A stretch of 64,000 nucleotides of DNA, taken from positions 710,342 to 774,341 of the forward strand of contig NZ_DF968181.1 in NCBI RefSeq assembly GCF_001192795.1, in the 5' to 3' direction. The notes under the pieces are model-generated. The model worked only from the letters and a program-made list of their open reading frames with translations. It had not been told where the DNA came from and did no database searches. Made by a program: the position numbers and the translations under genes. Below, one piece after another: positions 16,896-24,958 of the stretch; the stretch's first letter is position 1, and each line of letters starts with the position of its first letter. The stretch is from Flexilinea flocculi. Its GTDB lineage: Bacteria > Chloroflexota > Anaerolineae > Anaerolineales > Anaerolineaceae.

Positions 16896-17714
16896 GTGGA
16901 ATTTTTTCGTACAGGATTCTCAATAGGACTATTAACAGTCCACTACTATGGCGTTTTATTCCTGACAGGCGTAATTGCCGGTACCTGGTTTTTCAGCATC
17001 AATGGGAAAAAACGTGGAATTGCAGCTGAGACCGCATGGGAATCGCTTCCCTGGTTTTTGATATCCGGAATTATTGGGGCAAGGCTCTGGCATGTGTTTT
17101 TCCCTTCAGTATCATCTGGATTAATATTTCATTATTATCTGATGCATCCAATAAAAATCCTGAAAACCTGGGATGGTGGTTTGGGTATACCGGGAGGAAT
17201 TTTGGGTGCGCTGGTCGGCATCTGGTTGTTTTGCCGTAAATATGATTTTTCATTCAGCAGTTTTACAGATAGTATGGCGCCAGCGCTTGCATTCGGTCAT
17301 GCAATTGGACGATGGGGAAATTATATTAATCAGGAATTGTATGGTGCTCCTTCCAATCTTCCCTGGGCAATCCATATTGACCCGGAAAATCGATTGGAGC
17401 CATTTATGAATCAGGCGACGTATCATCCTTTGTTTCTTTACGAGATGATTTACAACTTGTTGAATATGGCTGTCTTGCTTTGGATTGACCGCAAGTTTGA
17501 GAAAAGCCTCAAGAAGAGTGACATTATGCTTTGCTATCTGATTATTTATCCTGTCGGCCGCTTCTTACTTGAATTCCTCCGCCTGGATACTGCACAAATT
17601 AGCGGATTGAATGTCAACCAAATATTTATGGCAGTGACAGCGCTGGCTGCATCCGCTGCATTGATTGTCCGACACAGGAAAGAGATTTCATTTTTTCATT
17701 CTGGAAATTCATAA
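16896..17714 (+). CDS. lgt: Phosphatidylglycerol--prolipoprotein diacylglyceryl transferase
   Basis: Adds diacylglycerol from phosphatidylglycerol to the lipobox cysteine of prolipoproteins, the first step before LspA. The 272-residue polytopic protein has the Lgt signature HAIGRWGNYINQELYGAPSN, the DGGLGIPGG loop, and the later PVGRFLLEFLRLD block with essential arginines. The start codon is GTG at 16896 with GAAAGAG upstream; the protein then begins with the hydrophobic membrane-entry stretch typical of Lgt. It follows the phospholipid synthase gene and ends at a strong bidirectional terminator. Confidence 0.95.
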   Translation: MEFFRTGFSIGLLTVHYYGVLFLTGVIAGTWFFSINGKKRGIAAETAWESLPWFLISGIIGARLWHVFFPSVSSGLIFHYYLMHPIKILKTWDGGLGIPGGILGALVGIWLFCRKYDFSFSSFTDSMAPALAFGHAIGRWGNYINQELYGAPSNLPWAIHIDPENRLEPFMNQATYHPLFLYEMIYNLLNMAVLLWIDRKFEKSLKKSDIMLCYLIIYPVGRFLLEFLRLDTAQISGLNVNQIFMAVTALAASAALIVRHRKEISFFHSGNS

Positions 17715-17728
17715 AAATCGGTATTGCG

Positions 17729-17766
17729 TATAAATACGGCGATTTTCGAATATCGCCGTATTTATA
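17729..17766. terminator. Bidirectional intrinsic terminator between lgt and the convergent unknown gene
   Basis: A 15-bp perfect stem pairs TATAAATACGGCGAT (17729-17743) with ATCGCCGTATTTATA (17752-17766) around TTTCGAAT. The A/T ends give U-rich tails on either strand. It ends 4 bp before the stop of the minus-strand gene. Confidence 0.88.
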
Positions 17767-17769
17767 ATA

Positions 17770-19188
17770 TTAAAAAGGTTGAAATCCGAACAGCAATTCT
17801 TCCAGAATATCCGGCCCGATCTCGCTTTCATAGAAACCGTTATCAAAAATAACTTGATGCTTTCGCGAATCGAGATGTATTTTTATGTCCGGGTTGTTTT
17901 GTGCCTGGATAACGATGGATTGATTCCGTTTGTTCAGCTGTATGGAAGCAATTTTTTCGATGCTCCAAAGAGATTGATAAGAACTCATTAAAATTCTATT
18001 TTTCTGCAGATCAAAGCGCAGTAAAAGCTTTGGTTGATTTTTATCATCGGGTAAGATTTTTATCTGATGATTTCGATCATCAAATTTTATGAGGTAGCGG
18101 TTTCCCTGTATACTGACATGGACTTCAGAATTCTTTATAAATTGAAGCGAAAACATTTCATCATCCGACAAAAATAATCGGATATTTCGTTGCAGTTGAT
18201 CAAGCTGAAGCTCCGCAGTCTGTAACATGTCGCTTTCTGCCAGTTGAAGCGTTATTTTCTTAGCTGCAGGAGAAAATGTGATAGTTAAATTTGCCGGAAC
18301 CTCATTTTCATTGATGAAAATGGCTTTTTTCACGGAATCTAAGTTGATTCTAAGCACTTCTTTGGCATTTATCAAAACAAGAAATTCAGAAGCGGAACCG
18401 ATAAAAATAATATCAGTTTCCCGTTTCGTCAGATGATCCCGGAAAATGAATCGTATCTGGTCTGGTACTTGTTCATCAAAATACCTGGTAATCGATCCGA
18501 TTTTATTTTTTGAAGTATCATACAAATTTGTGATATTCCCGAAGGTTCTGATTGAAAAATCCGGTGAAAAAAAGAATTCTTTTGAACGAATTGGCAGGAA
18601 AAACCGTGATGTTAAATCGGTCTCTTTGAAATCCGAAAATCCTGCAGTCTGACCCCAGGTCACGATTGATCGGAGTATTGATTCCGGAAAATTTCCATCT
18701 GCTAAAAGCAAAATAAAATTCTGATTCTGGAGGGAAAATCCTTCTTGAATTTCAGAAAAATCAAAAGAATCCCAAAAGGATGTTAAATTTTCAAGATCCA
18801 TGATCAATTTTTTGAAGTCCTGATACGTCTTTTCAAAATCTGAATTCTCGATGAGCGAAAGAAGCCAATCATACAGAATATTTTGTTTATTATCCTTTTG
18901 AATGAAAAGTGATTTCAGGAGGTTGTTTTCATACTTGTTTTTTTGATTTTTTTGAGGACTCAGCTTAAGTATTTGCAAATTGTTCCCATCATTTTCAGCC
19001 GGACGATTGTTCGAAAAAAGATGATCGGCAGCTGCGGAATGATTGTCATTCGATTCATGGTATGCAGCTGATTTTCTTACTTCTTTATCACGATCTCGAT
19101 CATTTCCCTGTCGCCCCACAGGCAAAAAGGCTGAAAAGAAGATGTAATACAAAAACAGCAAACTAAACGTGATTTTCTTTATTTTCAT
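17770..19188 (-). CDS. Exported protein of unknown function, beta-rich
   Basis: A 472-residue protein from the chosen ATG at 19188. That start gives a clear signal peptide (MKIKKITFSLLFLYYIFFSA, with a basic start and hydrophobic core). A longer frame to 19296 would run through a repeat hairpin and is rejected. After a charged, disordered stretch (GNDRDRDKEVRKSAAYHESN), residues past about 150 are rich in alternating hydrophobic/polar strands, such as RYLIKFDDRNHQIKILPDD and QSIVIQAQNNPDIKIHLDSR. These look like repeated beta meanders. No catalytic motif or lipobox is seen and I recognise no family. It is a lone gene between lgt and rpsT. Confidence 0.75.
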   Translation of the reverse strand: MKIKKITFSLLFLYYIFFSAFLPVGRQGNDRDRDKEVRKSAAYHESNDNHSAAADHLFSNNRPAENDGNNLQILKLSPQKNQKNKYENNLLKSLFIQKDNKQNILYDWLLSLIENSDFEKTYQDFKKLIMDLENLTSFWDSFDFSEIQEGFSLQNQNFILLLADGNFPESILRSIVTWGQTAGFSDFKETDLTSRFFLPIRSKEFFFSPDFSIRTFGNITNLYDTSKNKIGSITRYFDEQVPDQIRFIFRDHLTKRETDIIFIGSASEFLVLINAKEVLRINLDSVKKAIFINENEVPANLTITFSPAAKKITLQLAESDMLQTAELQLDQLQRNIRLFLSDDEMFSLQFIKNSEVHVSIQGNRYLIKFDDRNHQIKILPDDKNQPKLLLRFDLQKNRILMSSYQSLWSIEKIASIQLNKRNQSIVIQAQNNPDIKIHLDSRKHQVIFDNGFYESEIGPDILEELLFGFQPF

Positions 19189-19207
19189 CGGTTTTTCTCT
19201 GATCGTA

Positions 19208-19327
19208 GCATTTCGAAATTTGTGGAAAATTTTTAAGAAAAGAGGGAAAACTTGATGTTGTGTTGTTTTGTCCATCATACAAAGACAACATAACATCTAA
19301 TAATTATTCCGGTATTTTGAATCGCAA
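19208..19327 (+). repeat. Dispersed variable-stem hairpin repeat, copy 8
   Basis: The left end AGCATTTCGAAATTTGTGG leads to AAGAAAAGAGGGAAAA. The hairpin at 19254-19297 pairs GATGTTGTGTTGTTTTGT with ACAAAGACAACATAACATC, with one mismatch, one bulge and otherwise matched arms. The right end is CCGGTATTTTGAATCGCA. Fragments with similar words continue to about 19480 (GCGTTGTTGCCGTCATTTCAAA) with no gene. Confidence 0.8.
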
Positions 19328-19520
19328 CTCTGCGCATTCGAAAGAAGGAATCATGTCGTTTTTAATAAGTATACAGACTTAATGCTGCAATTGTTTCTTA
19401 TTATTTTCTTATTTGAATTCGATGGATATTCCAAATTTCGCGTTGTTGCCGTCATTTCAAATAATTTGACTAAAAACATCACTGCAACCAAGTCTTAGCA
19501 AAACTTCGAATTCCTGTAAT

Positions 19521-19549
19521 TTGACAAAACCCATGTCTTAAGAGATAAT
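19521..19549 (+). promoter_or_regulatory. Sigma-70-type promoter of rpsT
   Basis: TTGACA at 19521-19526 and GATAAT at 19544-19549 are separated by 17 bp, a near-consensus housekeeping promoter. Transcription would start near 19556, about 110 bp before rpsT. Confidence 0.85.
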
Positions 19550-19555
19550 TTGATC

Positions 19556-19666
19556 TGTTCTAAAGTTCCAAACATACCCTCAAGGGAGTATGGAAGGCAG
19601 TCAATGGTAATAAAAATACCAGCCTGACAGATGCCCGTTATGTATTGAATCTTTGGAGGATTTAAA
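19556..19666 (+). promoter_or_regulatory. Structured 5' leader of rpsT
   Basis: The 110-nt leader contains the stem CATACCC/GGGAGTATG at about 19577-19598. A longer-range pairing GGCAG...CAGATGCC encloses GGTA/TACC. TTTGGAGG provides the ribosome-binding site. Ribosomal-protein leaders are often autoregulatory, and S20 represses its own translation in E. coli. Whether this fold is regulatory is inference. Confidence 0.45.
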
Positions 19667-19933
19667 ATGGCAAATATTAAGTCACAAAAAAAGCGCAATA
19701 AACAGAATGAGGCGAATCGGCTTCGTAATCGTGTTGTTCGCGGATCAACTCGTACTGCAGTTGCTAAAGCTCGAACTGCTGTTGTCGAAAAACAGGAAAA
19801 CAGTGAAGAATTGGTATTAAAAGCGATTATTGCACTGGATAAAGCTGCTCAGAAGGGTATTATTCACAAAAATAATGCTGCTCGTAAAAAAAGCCACCTG
19901 ATGAAGAAATTGGCAGCAAGCAAACAAGGCTAA
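19667..19933 (+). CDS. rpsT: 30S ribosomal protein S20
   Basis: Small-subunit protein that binds 16S rRNA early in assembly. The 88-residue length is normal. The sequence begins MANIKSQKKRNKQNE and has the family pattern of basic helices RNRVVRGSTRTAVAKARTAV and the C-terminal AAQKGIIHKNNAARKKSHLM. The start is fixed by TGGAGG seven bases upstream. It is transcribed alone: a strong promoter and a 110-nt leader precede it and an intrinsic terminator follows 70 bp after the stop. Confidence 0.97.
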   Translation: MANIKSQKKRNKQNEANRLRNRVVRGSTRTAVAKARTAVVEKQENSEELVLKAIIALDKAAQKGIIHKNNAARKKSHLMKKLAASKQG

Positions 19934-20001
19934 ATGCGGCAATGATTGGAAGTTCATCCGAATTTTCCAATCGTTAAGTTGAGAGTGATATGCCAAAACA
20001 G

Positions 20002-20037
20002 AAAGGGTTGATTATACACTGATCAACCCTTTTTTAT
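20002..20037 (+). terminator. Intrinsic terminator of rpsT
   Basis: An 11-bp stem AAAGGGTTGAT/ATCAACCCTTT (20002-20032) with a TATACACTG loop is followed by a run of T. Confidence 0.92.
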
Positions 20038-20039
20038 TT

Positions 20040-20180
20040 GAACCAGTACTTCGCGATTTTCTCTCTTTATTCAAGGAATGGGCAGGATTCTTTGTTATTA
20101 TAATGTTTTTACGCGAAGTGCACAAACAACATAATAATAATTTTTTCCGATTGATTCAAATCGTAAGTCTATCGTTGAAT
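20040..20180 (-). repeat. Dispersed variable-stem hairpin repeat, copy 9 (reversed)
   Basis: The hairpin at 20095-20140 pairs TTATTATAATGTT with the right arm AACATAATAATAA, with a single mismatch. The loop region contains ACGCGAAGTGC. The long flank is on the right (TTTTTTCCGATTGATTCAAATCG), so the copy is reversed. Confidence 0.72.
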
Positions 20181-20218
20181 CGCTGCAAAGAAAGAAAATA
20201 CCGGGTAAAATCTTTCAT

Positions 20219-20341
20219 ATGACCAGGGTGAAAAAAAGTTCGAGAAAACTGCTACTGGCATGGAATCATAAAAAAACTGATGCAGGCTGGTTTTTCGAAC
20301 CGAAAACAGGAATTCGAATTCCTGAAGAGTTTTTCGAATAA
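20219..20341 (+). CDS. Possible 40-residue small protein (uncertain)
   Basis: An open frame of 40 codons starting ATG at 20219 reads MTRVKKSSRKLLLAWNHKKT, then DAGWFFEPKTGIRIPEEFFE. It has a strongly basic first half and an aromatic, acidic second half, which looks more protein-like than the surrounding noise. There is no good ribosome-binding site. The second half contains an 18-bp perfect palindrome CAGGAATTCGAATTCCTG and TTCGAA words shared with the local repeats, so it may be a chance frame through repeat DNA. No family is recognised. Confidence 0.25.
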   Translation: MTRVKKSSRKLLLAWNHKKTDAGWFFEPKTGIRIPEEFFE

Positions 20342-20441
20342 AAAGAAGAGCGAAAGTTTTTAATAAATTGAATGAAAAAGGAACGCACCTATGATCGTAT
20401 TACTGATTAGGATAAGGTTCTTAAGAAAAAAGGAATAGTGC

Positions 20442-22202
20442 ATGTTTGAATCGGAACAAAAACAACTTGAAACTCAAATAAAAGCTTATTGTGCGGCACA
20501 TGATCTGCCTCAAAAAGATATCTCCTGGTCATGGATTCCATTCAGCGGTAACTGGGGTATTTCAGTCTCTTTCTTTCAGTTGACCGCAGAAGATGCCAAA
20601 GCAAAAGGCTTGAAAATCAATGTGGCAATGCGGGCTCAGGAAATTGCACAATCTATTGCAGATGCGTTGATTCTACCGGAAGGATTTGACCGGATTGAAG
20701 CTGTTCGTGGTTATTTGAATATCTATTTTTCAACCCGTGCGTTTTCCAAAAAAGTTATTGATGCCGTTCTTACCGAACGGGATTGTTTTGGACTTGGCGA
20801 ATCCACACATCAAAAGGTGATGGTGGAATTCTCTCAGCCAAACACCCATAAAGCATTTCATGTCGGTCATTTGCGGAATGTCATATTAGGAAATTCTGTC
20901 TGTAACATACTGGAAAAAGCTGGCAACGAAGTCATACGTACCAATTATCTGGGGGACATCGGACTCCATGTAATTAAATGGATGTGGTGTTATCTTAAAT
21001 ACCATCCTGGTGAAGAACCCTCAGGGGATATAACCCGTTGGATGGGTGATTTATATGCGGAAGCAACAAGGCGGCATGAAGAGGAACCGGATGCAGAGGC
21101 TGAGATTCGTGAGCTGTTTGGACGATGGGACCGCCGTGATCCCGATATCACCGCTTTATGGGAACGTACCCGTCAATGGAGCTTAGATGGATTTGCGGAC
21201 ATTTACAAAACACTTGGCGTAAAATTTGATCACTTGTATTTTGAAAGCGAAGTGGAAGATTCCGGCAAAGAAATTGTTGATGAATTGGTGTCCAAAGGCA
21301 TCGCAGTGGATGAACGCCCTGACAACGCAGTGGCAGTGAAACTGGATGATCTTTGCGGAACCAAAGAAAAATATCGTGTGCTGGTAGTACTACGTTCGGA
21401 CGGTACATCTTTATATGCGACGAAAGATCTTTCATTGGCGATTAAAAAATTTGAACAGTTCCATCTGGATCGTTCGATCTATGTGATTGATGTTCGCCAG
21501 TCTTTGTATATGCAGCAGATTTTTAAAACCCTGGAATTAATGGGATATACGTGGACAAAGAATTGTTATCATCTGGCGTACGAAATTGTCAATCTTCCTG
21601 GCAATGTCACGATGTCTTCTCGAGATGGTACAGTGGTATTTTTACAGGATCTGTTAAATGAGGCGACTGCTCGCGCTTTAGCAATCGTAGAGGAAAAGAA
21701 TCCGGATCTTGATGTCACAACCAAACAATCGATTGCGCATAAAGTAGCTCTGGGGGCATTAAAATACTCCATGCTTTCTCGGGATAATACAAAAATCGTT
21801 ACATTTGATTGGGAAGCTGCGCTTGATTTCAATGGGCAGGCAGCCCCTTATATCCAATATGCTGGTGTGCGGGCAAACAGCATTCTCCGAAAAGCAGAGA
21901 AAGGTATCCCTGCGGCATTGGATGTCAAGTACGATTTGACCCCTGTTGAGATCGAATTGATTGAGATGATTTCACGCGTTCCGAAAGAAATTCAACGCGC
22001 TGCAGCAGAATGCAAACCGTTATATATAGCAAATCTTGCATATGATATTGCCAAAGCTTTCAATGACTTTTACCGGCAATGCCCTGTTTTACAGGCAGAA
22101 CCGGAGATTCGCGATTTCCGATTGAGAATTTCTGCTGCCAGCAGACAGGCTATTGTCAATTGTCTTCAGTTACTGGGAATCGAGACTCCTGAAGTTATGT
22201 AA
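20442..22202 (+). CDS. argS: Arginyl-tRNA synthetase
   Basis: Class I synthetase that charges tRNA-Arg. The 586-residue length is typical. An N-terminal additional domain precedes the class I signature HVGH (residues 140-143) in the context FSQPNTHKAFHVGHLRNVIL. The second signature is degenerate, as is common in ArgS: MSSRDGT begins near residue 391 where KMSKS would be. The C-terminal anticodon-binding helical domain follows (YDLTPVEIELIEMISRVPKE). The start is supported by AAAGGA upstream. It is monocistronic and converges with serS; the perfect hairpin at 22273-22315 lies between them. Confidence 0.96.
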   Translation: MFESEQKQLETQIKAYCAAHDLPQKDISWSWIPFSGNWGISVSFFQLTAEDAKAKGLKINVAMRAQEIAQSIADALILPEGFDRIEAVRGYLNIYFSTRAFSKKVIDAVLTERDCFGLGESTHQKVMVEFSQPNTHKAFHVGHLRNVILGNSVCNILEKAGNEVIRTNYLGDIGLHVIKWMWCYLKYHPGEEPSGDITRWMGDLYAEATRRHEEEPDAEAEIRELFGRWDRRDPDITALWERTRQWSLDGFADIYKTLGVKFDHLYFESEVEDSGKEIVDELVSKGIAVDERPDNAVAVKLDDLCGTKEKYRVLVVLRSDGTSLYATKDLSLAIKKFEQFHLDRSIYVIDVRQSLYMQQIFKTLELMGYTWTKNCYHLAYEIVNLPGNVTMSSRDGTVVFLQDLLNEATARALAIVEEKNPDLDVTTKQSIAHKVALGALKYSMLSRDNTKIVTFDWEAALDFNGQAAPYIQYAGVRANSILRKAEKGIPAALDVKYDLTPVEIELIEMISRVPKEIQRAAAECKPLYIANLAYDIAKAFNDFYRQCPVLQAEPEIRDFRLRISAASRQAIVNCLQLLGIETPEVM

Positions 22203-22242
22203 AATCGTCTCTGTTTGTGGACGATCATCCAGCTACATATTA

Positions 22243-22345
22243 AAAATCATTTGAGAAAAATATCAATAATTTGTAACCAGGTTGTTTTGCACGAAGCGCA
22301 AAACAACCTGGTTACAATGAATCCTTTCAGATTTCAAACCGCTGG
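22243..22345 (+). repeat. Dispersed variable-stem hairpin repeat, copy 10 (18-bp perfect stem)
   Basis: The hairpin at 22273-22315 pairs GTAACCAGGTTGTTTTGC with GCAAAACAACCTGGTTAC, 18 of 18 bases, loop ACGAAGC. Left flank ATTTGAGAAAAATATCAAT; right end CCTTTCAGATTTCAAACCGCTGG. It lies between convergent argS and serS, where it could also stop transcription. Confidence 0.82.
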
Positions 22346-22369
22346 CTTTTATTAAGCAGGAAATTTTTG

Positions 22370-23647
22370 TTATGCTTCTTTTGTAATACGTTCAATTCCG
22401 CCCATCCAGGGTTTCAAAACATCCGGAACGACGACAGATCCATCCGGCTGCTGATAGTTTTCCAACACCGCGATTAAAGTCCGCGGGAGTCCTAAGCCGG
22501 ATCCATTGAGGGTATGCAGAAAACGCGGTTTTCCGCTGCTCTTTTCACGGTAACGAATGGAAGCCCGTCTTGATTGGAAATCGCCATCATTGGATACGGA
22601 AGACACTTCCAACCATTCTTTGCATCCTGGCGCCCATACTTCAATGTCATAGCAAACTTGCGCGTTAAAACCAAGATCGCCGGAGCATTGGGCAACGATA
22701 TGATAGGTCAATCCAAGTGCTTTACATGTTTCTTCTGCGGCATTCAACATCCGGTCCAATTCATCTTTTGACTTCTCTGGCAGACTGTAGCAATACATTT
22801 CAACTTTATCGAATTGATGTCCGCGTTTAATTCCACGTACGTCCCGGCCTGCGCTCATCTTTTCTCTGCGGAAACAAGGTGTGTAAGCGGTAAAACGCAT
22901 TGGGAGGCTGTCCTCATCAATGATTTCGTTCATATACAGCCCGGTTAAAGGAACCTCTGCTGTTGGAACCCACCAGAAATCTTCTTCCGCATCATGATAC
23001 AAATTATCCCGAAATTTTGGAAGCTGTCCGGAACCGTATAGAATCTCATTCTTTACCATGAACGGTGTATATCGTTCGTTATATCCTTGCCGGATGTGAA
23101 GATCCAGCATAAATGCGATCAAAGCTCGTTGTAGTCTTGCTCCCTGCCCATTCAGAACGTAAAAACGCGTTCCGGTCAATTTAACCCCGCGTTCAAAATC
23201 GATGATTCCGAGGTTGGTACCGATGTCCCAATGGGGAATTGGTTCGAAATCAAAAGCTTTCTTTTCACCTTCCTGCCGTAAAACTACATTTTCTGCATCG
23301 CTGATTCCATAGGGTACTTCCGGATTAGGTATATTTGGAATATATAACAGAAGTGATTTTAGTTCTTCTTCAATTTTCTTTACATGTTGGTCCAAATCTG
23401 AAATTTGATCGCCTACCACACGCATAGCTTCGATTTTTTTCTTTCGTTCTTCTGCATCCTTGATCTGACTGATCTCTTTGGAGACAGAATTGCGCTGCGC
23501 TTTCAATGTTTCAGTATCATTGAGAGCGGATCTTCTTTCCAAGTCGAGTTGCAGAATGCGATCGACCGGAGTGGTGTCCATTTGGCGAATTTCCAAAGAT
23601 TTTTTTACTATTTCCGGATTTTCCCGAATCATATTGATATCCAGCAT
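22370..23647 (-). CDS. serS: Seryl-tRNA synthetase
   Basis: Class II synthetase that charges tRNA-Ser. The 425 residues are the usual length: an N-terminal antiparallel coiled-coil arm (about 30-100) that grips the long variable arm of tRNA-Ser, then the catalytic core with motif 2 FRREKMSAGRDVRGIKRGHQ and motif 3 NGSGLGLPRTLIAVLENYQ. The ribosome-binding site AAAGGAG lies upstream. Expression is controlled by a T-box leader that senses uncharged tRNA-Ser, so the gene should be turned on in serine shortage. Confidence 0.97.
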   Translation of the reverse strand: MLDINMIRENPEIVKKSLEIRQMDTTPVDRILQLDLERRSALNDTETLKAQRNSVSKEISQIKDAEERKKKIEAMRVVGDQISDLDQHVKKIEEELKSLLLYIPNIPNPEVPYGISDAENVVLRQEGEKKAFDFEPIPHWDIGTNLGIIDFERGVKLTGTRFYVLNGQGARLQRALIAFMLDLHIRQGYNERYTPFMVKNEILYGSGQLPKFRDNLYHDAEEDFWWVPTAEVPLTGLYMNEIIDEDSLPMRFTAYTPCFRREKMSAGRDVRGIKRGHQFDKVEMYCYSLPEKSKDELDRMLNAAEETCKALGLTYHIVAQCSGDLGFNAQVCYDIEVWAPGCKEWLEVSSVSNDGDFQSRRASIRYREKSSGKPRFLHTLNGSGLGLPRTLIAVLENYQQPDGSVVVPDVLKPWMGGIERITKEA

Positions 23648-23670
23648 ATTACGATCTCCTTTGTCGTATT

Positions 23671-23706
23671 AAAAAAGCCCCATTCGTGCAGGACGAAGGG
23701 GCTTTC
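23671..23706 (-). terminator. T-box attenuator terminator upstream of serS
   Basis: On the minus strand AAAGCCCC-TTCGT pairs with ACGAA-GGGGCTTT, followed by a T run. The T-box sequence immediately upstream can form the competing antiterminator when uncharged tRNA binds. Confidence 0.9.
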
Positions 23707-23919
23707 GTGGTACCACCTGCATTCGCTCAATAATTGAGCCTCAAAAGGGTTTAACGATCCTAAATCGTCTTTCTTACCGCATCGCTGCTTTTCGAAAGAA
23801 GTCTGCGAAACATTCGCACGAGGTGGAAAGAAATCAGCCATTCTGCCGGTTTTCAGCAACCACTGGCTCTCTGTAAAGAAGGCGGAAATCGAGTCTCGTC
23901 TGACTTATTTTTCTATTTT
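23671..23919 (-). promoter_or_regulatory. T-box riboswitch leader of serS
   Basis: On the minus strand the leader holds a Stem I with AGAGAGCC and GGTTGCTGAAAACCGG, standard T-box features, closed by ACGAG/CTCGT. Further down is the T-box sequence GGTGGTACCACG at 23706-23717, which pairs with the tRNA acceptor end, then the terminator. The best specifier candidate is UCC (Ser) followed by A in TTTCCACCTCG. The amino acid is consistent with the downstream gene, but the specifier position is my reading by eye. Confidence 0.9.
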
Positions 23920-24776
23920 TCCATAATTATAGATTCGACAACTTCATTGTCAAGACAGGAATCGGAATGCATGACATGATTACCGTTGGCTGAAAACCGA
24001 TAACCGACTCCTCGTACGGTTTGAATGATTTTTGGATTTTTGGGATCTTCTTCAACGACTTGACGCAGCCATCGGATATGTACATCAAGCGATCGCATAT
24101 CTTCGACATAATTCGTATCCCATAATTTCGTAAAAAGTTCTTTCCGCTCAAGCGTTTTCCCCGGTTGATCCATCAGCAGATTCAGAAGTTTGGCAACTCG
24201 CGGTGTTACCGAAGAAGGATGATTGTTGACAAAAATTCTGTTATTCTTCAGATCCAAAGCAATATTTCCCTCAGCCTGTAACGTTTCATTGTTGACAGGG
24301 AGATACATTTTAATTCCGTTTACTAATTTTTGAATTGTAAATGGAAGCACCATCACCCTGTCGGCATCCGATTTTTTTATGCTTTTAAATTCATCGATAA
24401 TGACTATAACAGGCAGGGAGGGAAACCGCTTCTTAATACTGTACACGATTCGGTTCCCTGCAGTGCGAAGGGATGCTGCATCAAGTAATACTAAAAGAGG
24501 AAGTTCTTCCTTAATCTTTTCCAATGCTGCATTGCCAGTTGAGGCAATTGCAACATTGTATCCTTTCTTCTTCAAACTTAGAAAAAAGGATGGATGATTT
24601 GTTTGTTTCCCTTCGATAAGGATTATTTTTTGGGTACACTGCTCCAATGAATGCTCCGGAAGAATTTGAATATTTGATTCAGCAAAAACTTGAGATAGAC
24701 TATCTTCAATTTTACTGAAAAACGGTAAAAAATGGTGAGTCTCAAATATACTGAGATTCACCATTTTGTCATTCAA
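23913..24776 (-). CDS. Winged-helix transcriptional regulator with a degenerate receiver domain
   Basis: A 287-residue OmpR-like regulator. Residues about 50-160 have the shape of a receiver domain, with an aspartate at D99 in LVLLDAASLRT. The acidic pair expected at the first strand reads IILIEGK, and the usual Lys-Pro near the end is Leu-Pro (VMVLPFT, residues 142-147). The canonical phosphorylation switch is therefore incomplete, as in pseudo-receivers. Residues about 170-270 are a clear OmpR/PhoB winged helix (TPRVAKLLNLLMDQPGKTLE, SLDVHIRWLRQVVEEDP, IIQTVRGVGYRF). An unusual 45-residue N-terminal extension precedes the receiver. No histidine kinase is next to it. Its 3' end contains the serS promoter. 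Confidence 0.85.
   Translation of the reverse strand: MNDKMVNLSIFETHHFLPFFSKIEDSLSQVFAESNIQILPEHSLEQCTQKIILIEGKQTNHPSFFLSLKKKGYNVAIASTGNAALEKIKEELPLLVLLDAASLRTAGNRIVYSIKKRFPSLPVIVIIDEFKSIKKSDADRVMVLPFTIQKLVNGIKMYLPVNNETLQAEGNIALDLKNNRIFVNNHPSSVTPRVAKLLNLLMDQPGKTLERKELFTKLWDTNYVEDMRSLDVHIRWLRQVVEEDPKNPKIIQTVRGVGYRFSANGNHVMHSDSCLDNEVVESIIMEK
23926..23953 (-). promoter_or_regulatory. Sigma-70-type promoter of the serS T-box transcript
   Basis: Minus-strand TTGACA (23953-23948) and TATAAT (23931-23926) are separated by 16 bp. The start point is expected near 23919, at the base of the T-box Stem I. The promoter lies inside the last codons of the upstream regulator gene. Confidence 0.85.
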
Positions 24777-24841
24777 TTTGTATTACTTTTATGTAATTGT
24801 ACCTATCAATTATATCGATAAACCCAAAAAAGAATTTTTTT

Positions 24842-24958
24842 TGTGACGTTTAGTCCGATCATTCAATAAAGAGCGAAGTCTTATCATAGGGTTGTTTTTA
24901 CGTTCTGCGCGCAAACAACCCTATCAAAAATAATTCTTTCCTTATTTCGAATCACTGG
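24842..24958 (+). repeat. Dispersed variable-stem hairpin repeat, copy 11
   Basis: The box TTCAATAAAGAGCGAAG is followed by the hairpin 24886-24924, pairing ATAGGGTTGTTT with AAACAACCCTAT, 12 bp perfect. The loop contains ACGTTCTGCGCGC. The right end is CCTTATTTCGAATCACTGG. Confidence 0.8.

Noticed and set aside
22273-22315. Treating the repeat hairpins simply as intrinsic terminators
   Set aside because: Most lack a T run directly after the stem, occur within operons and upstream of genes, and carry conserved outer ends that terminators do not need. Some may still terminate.
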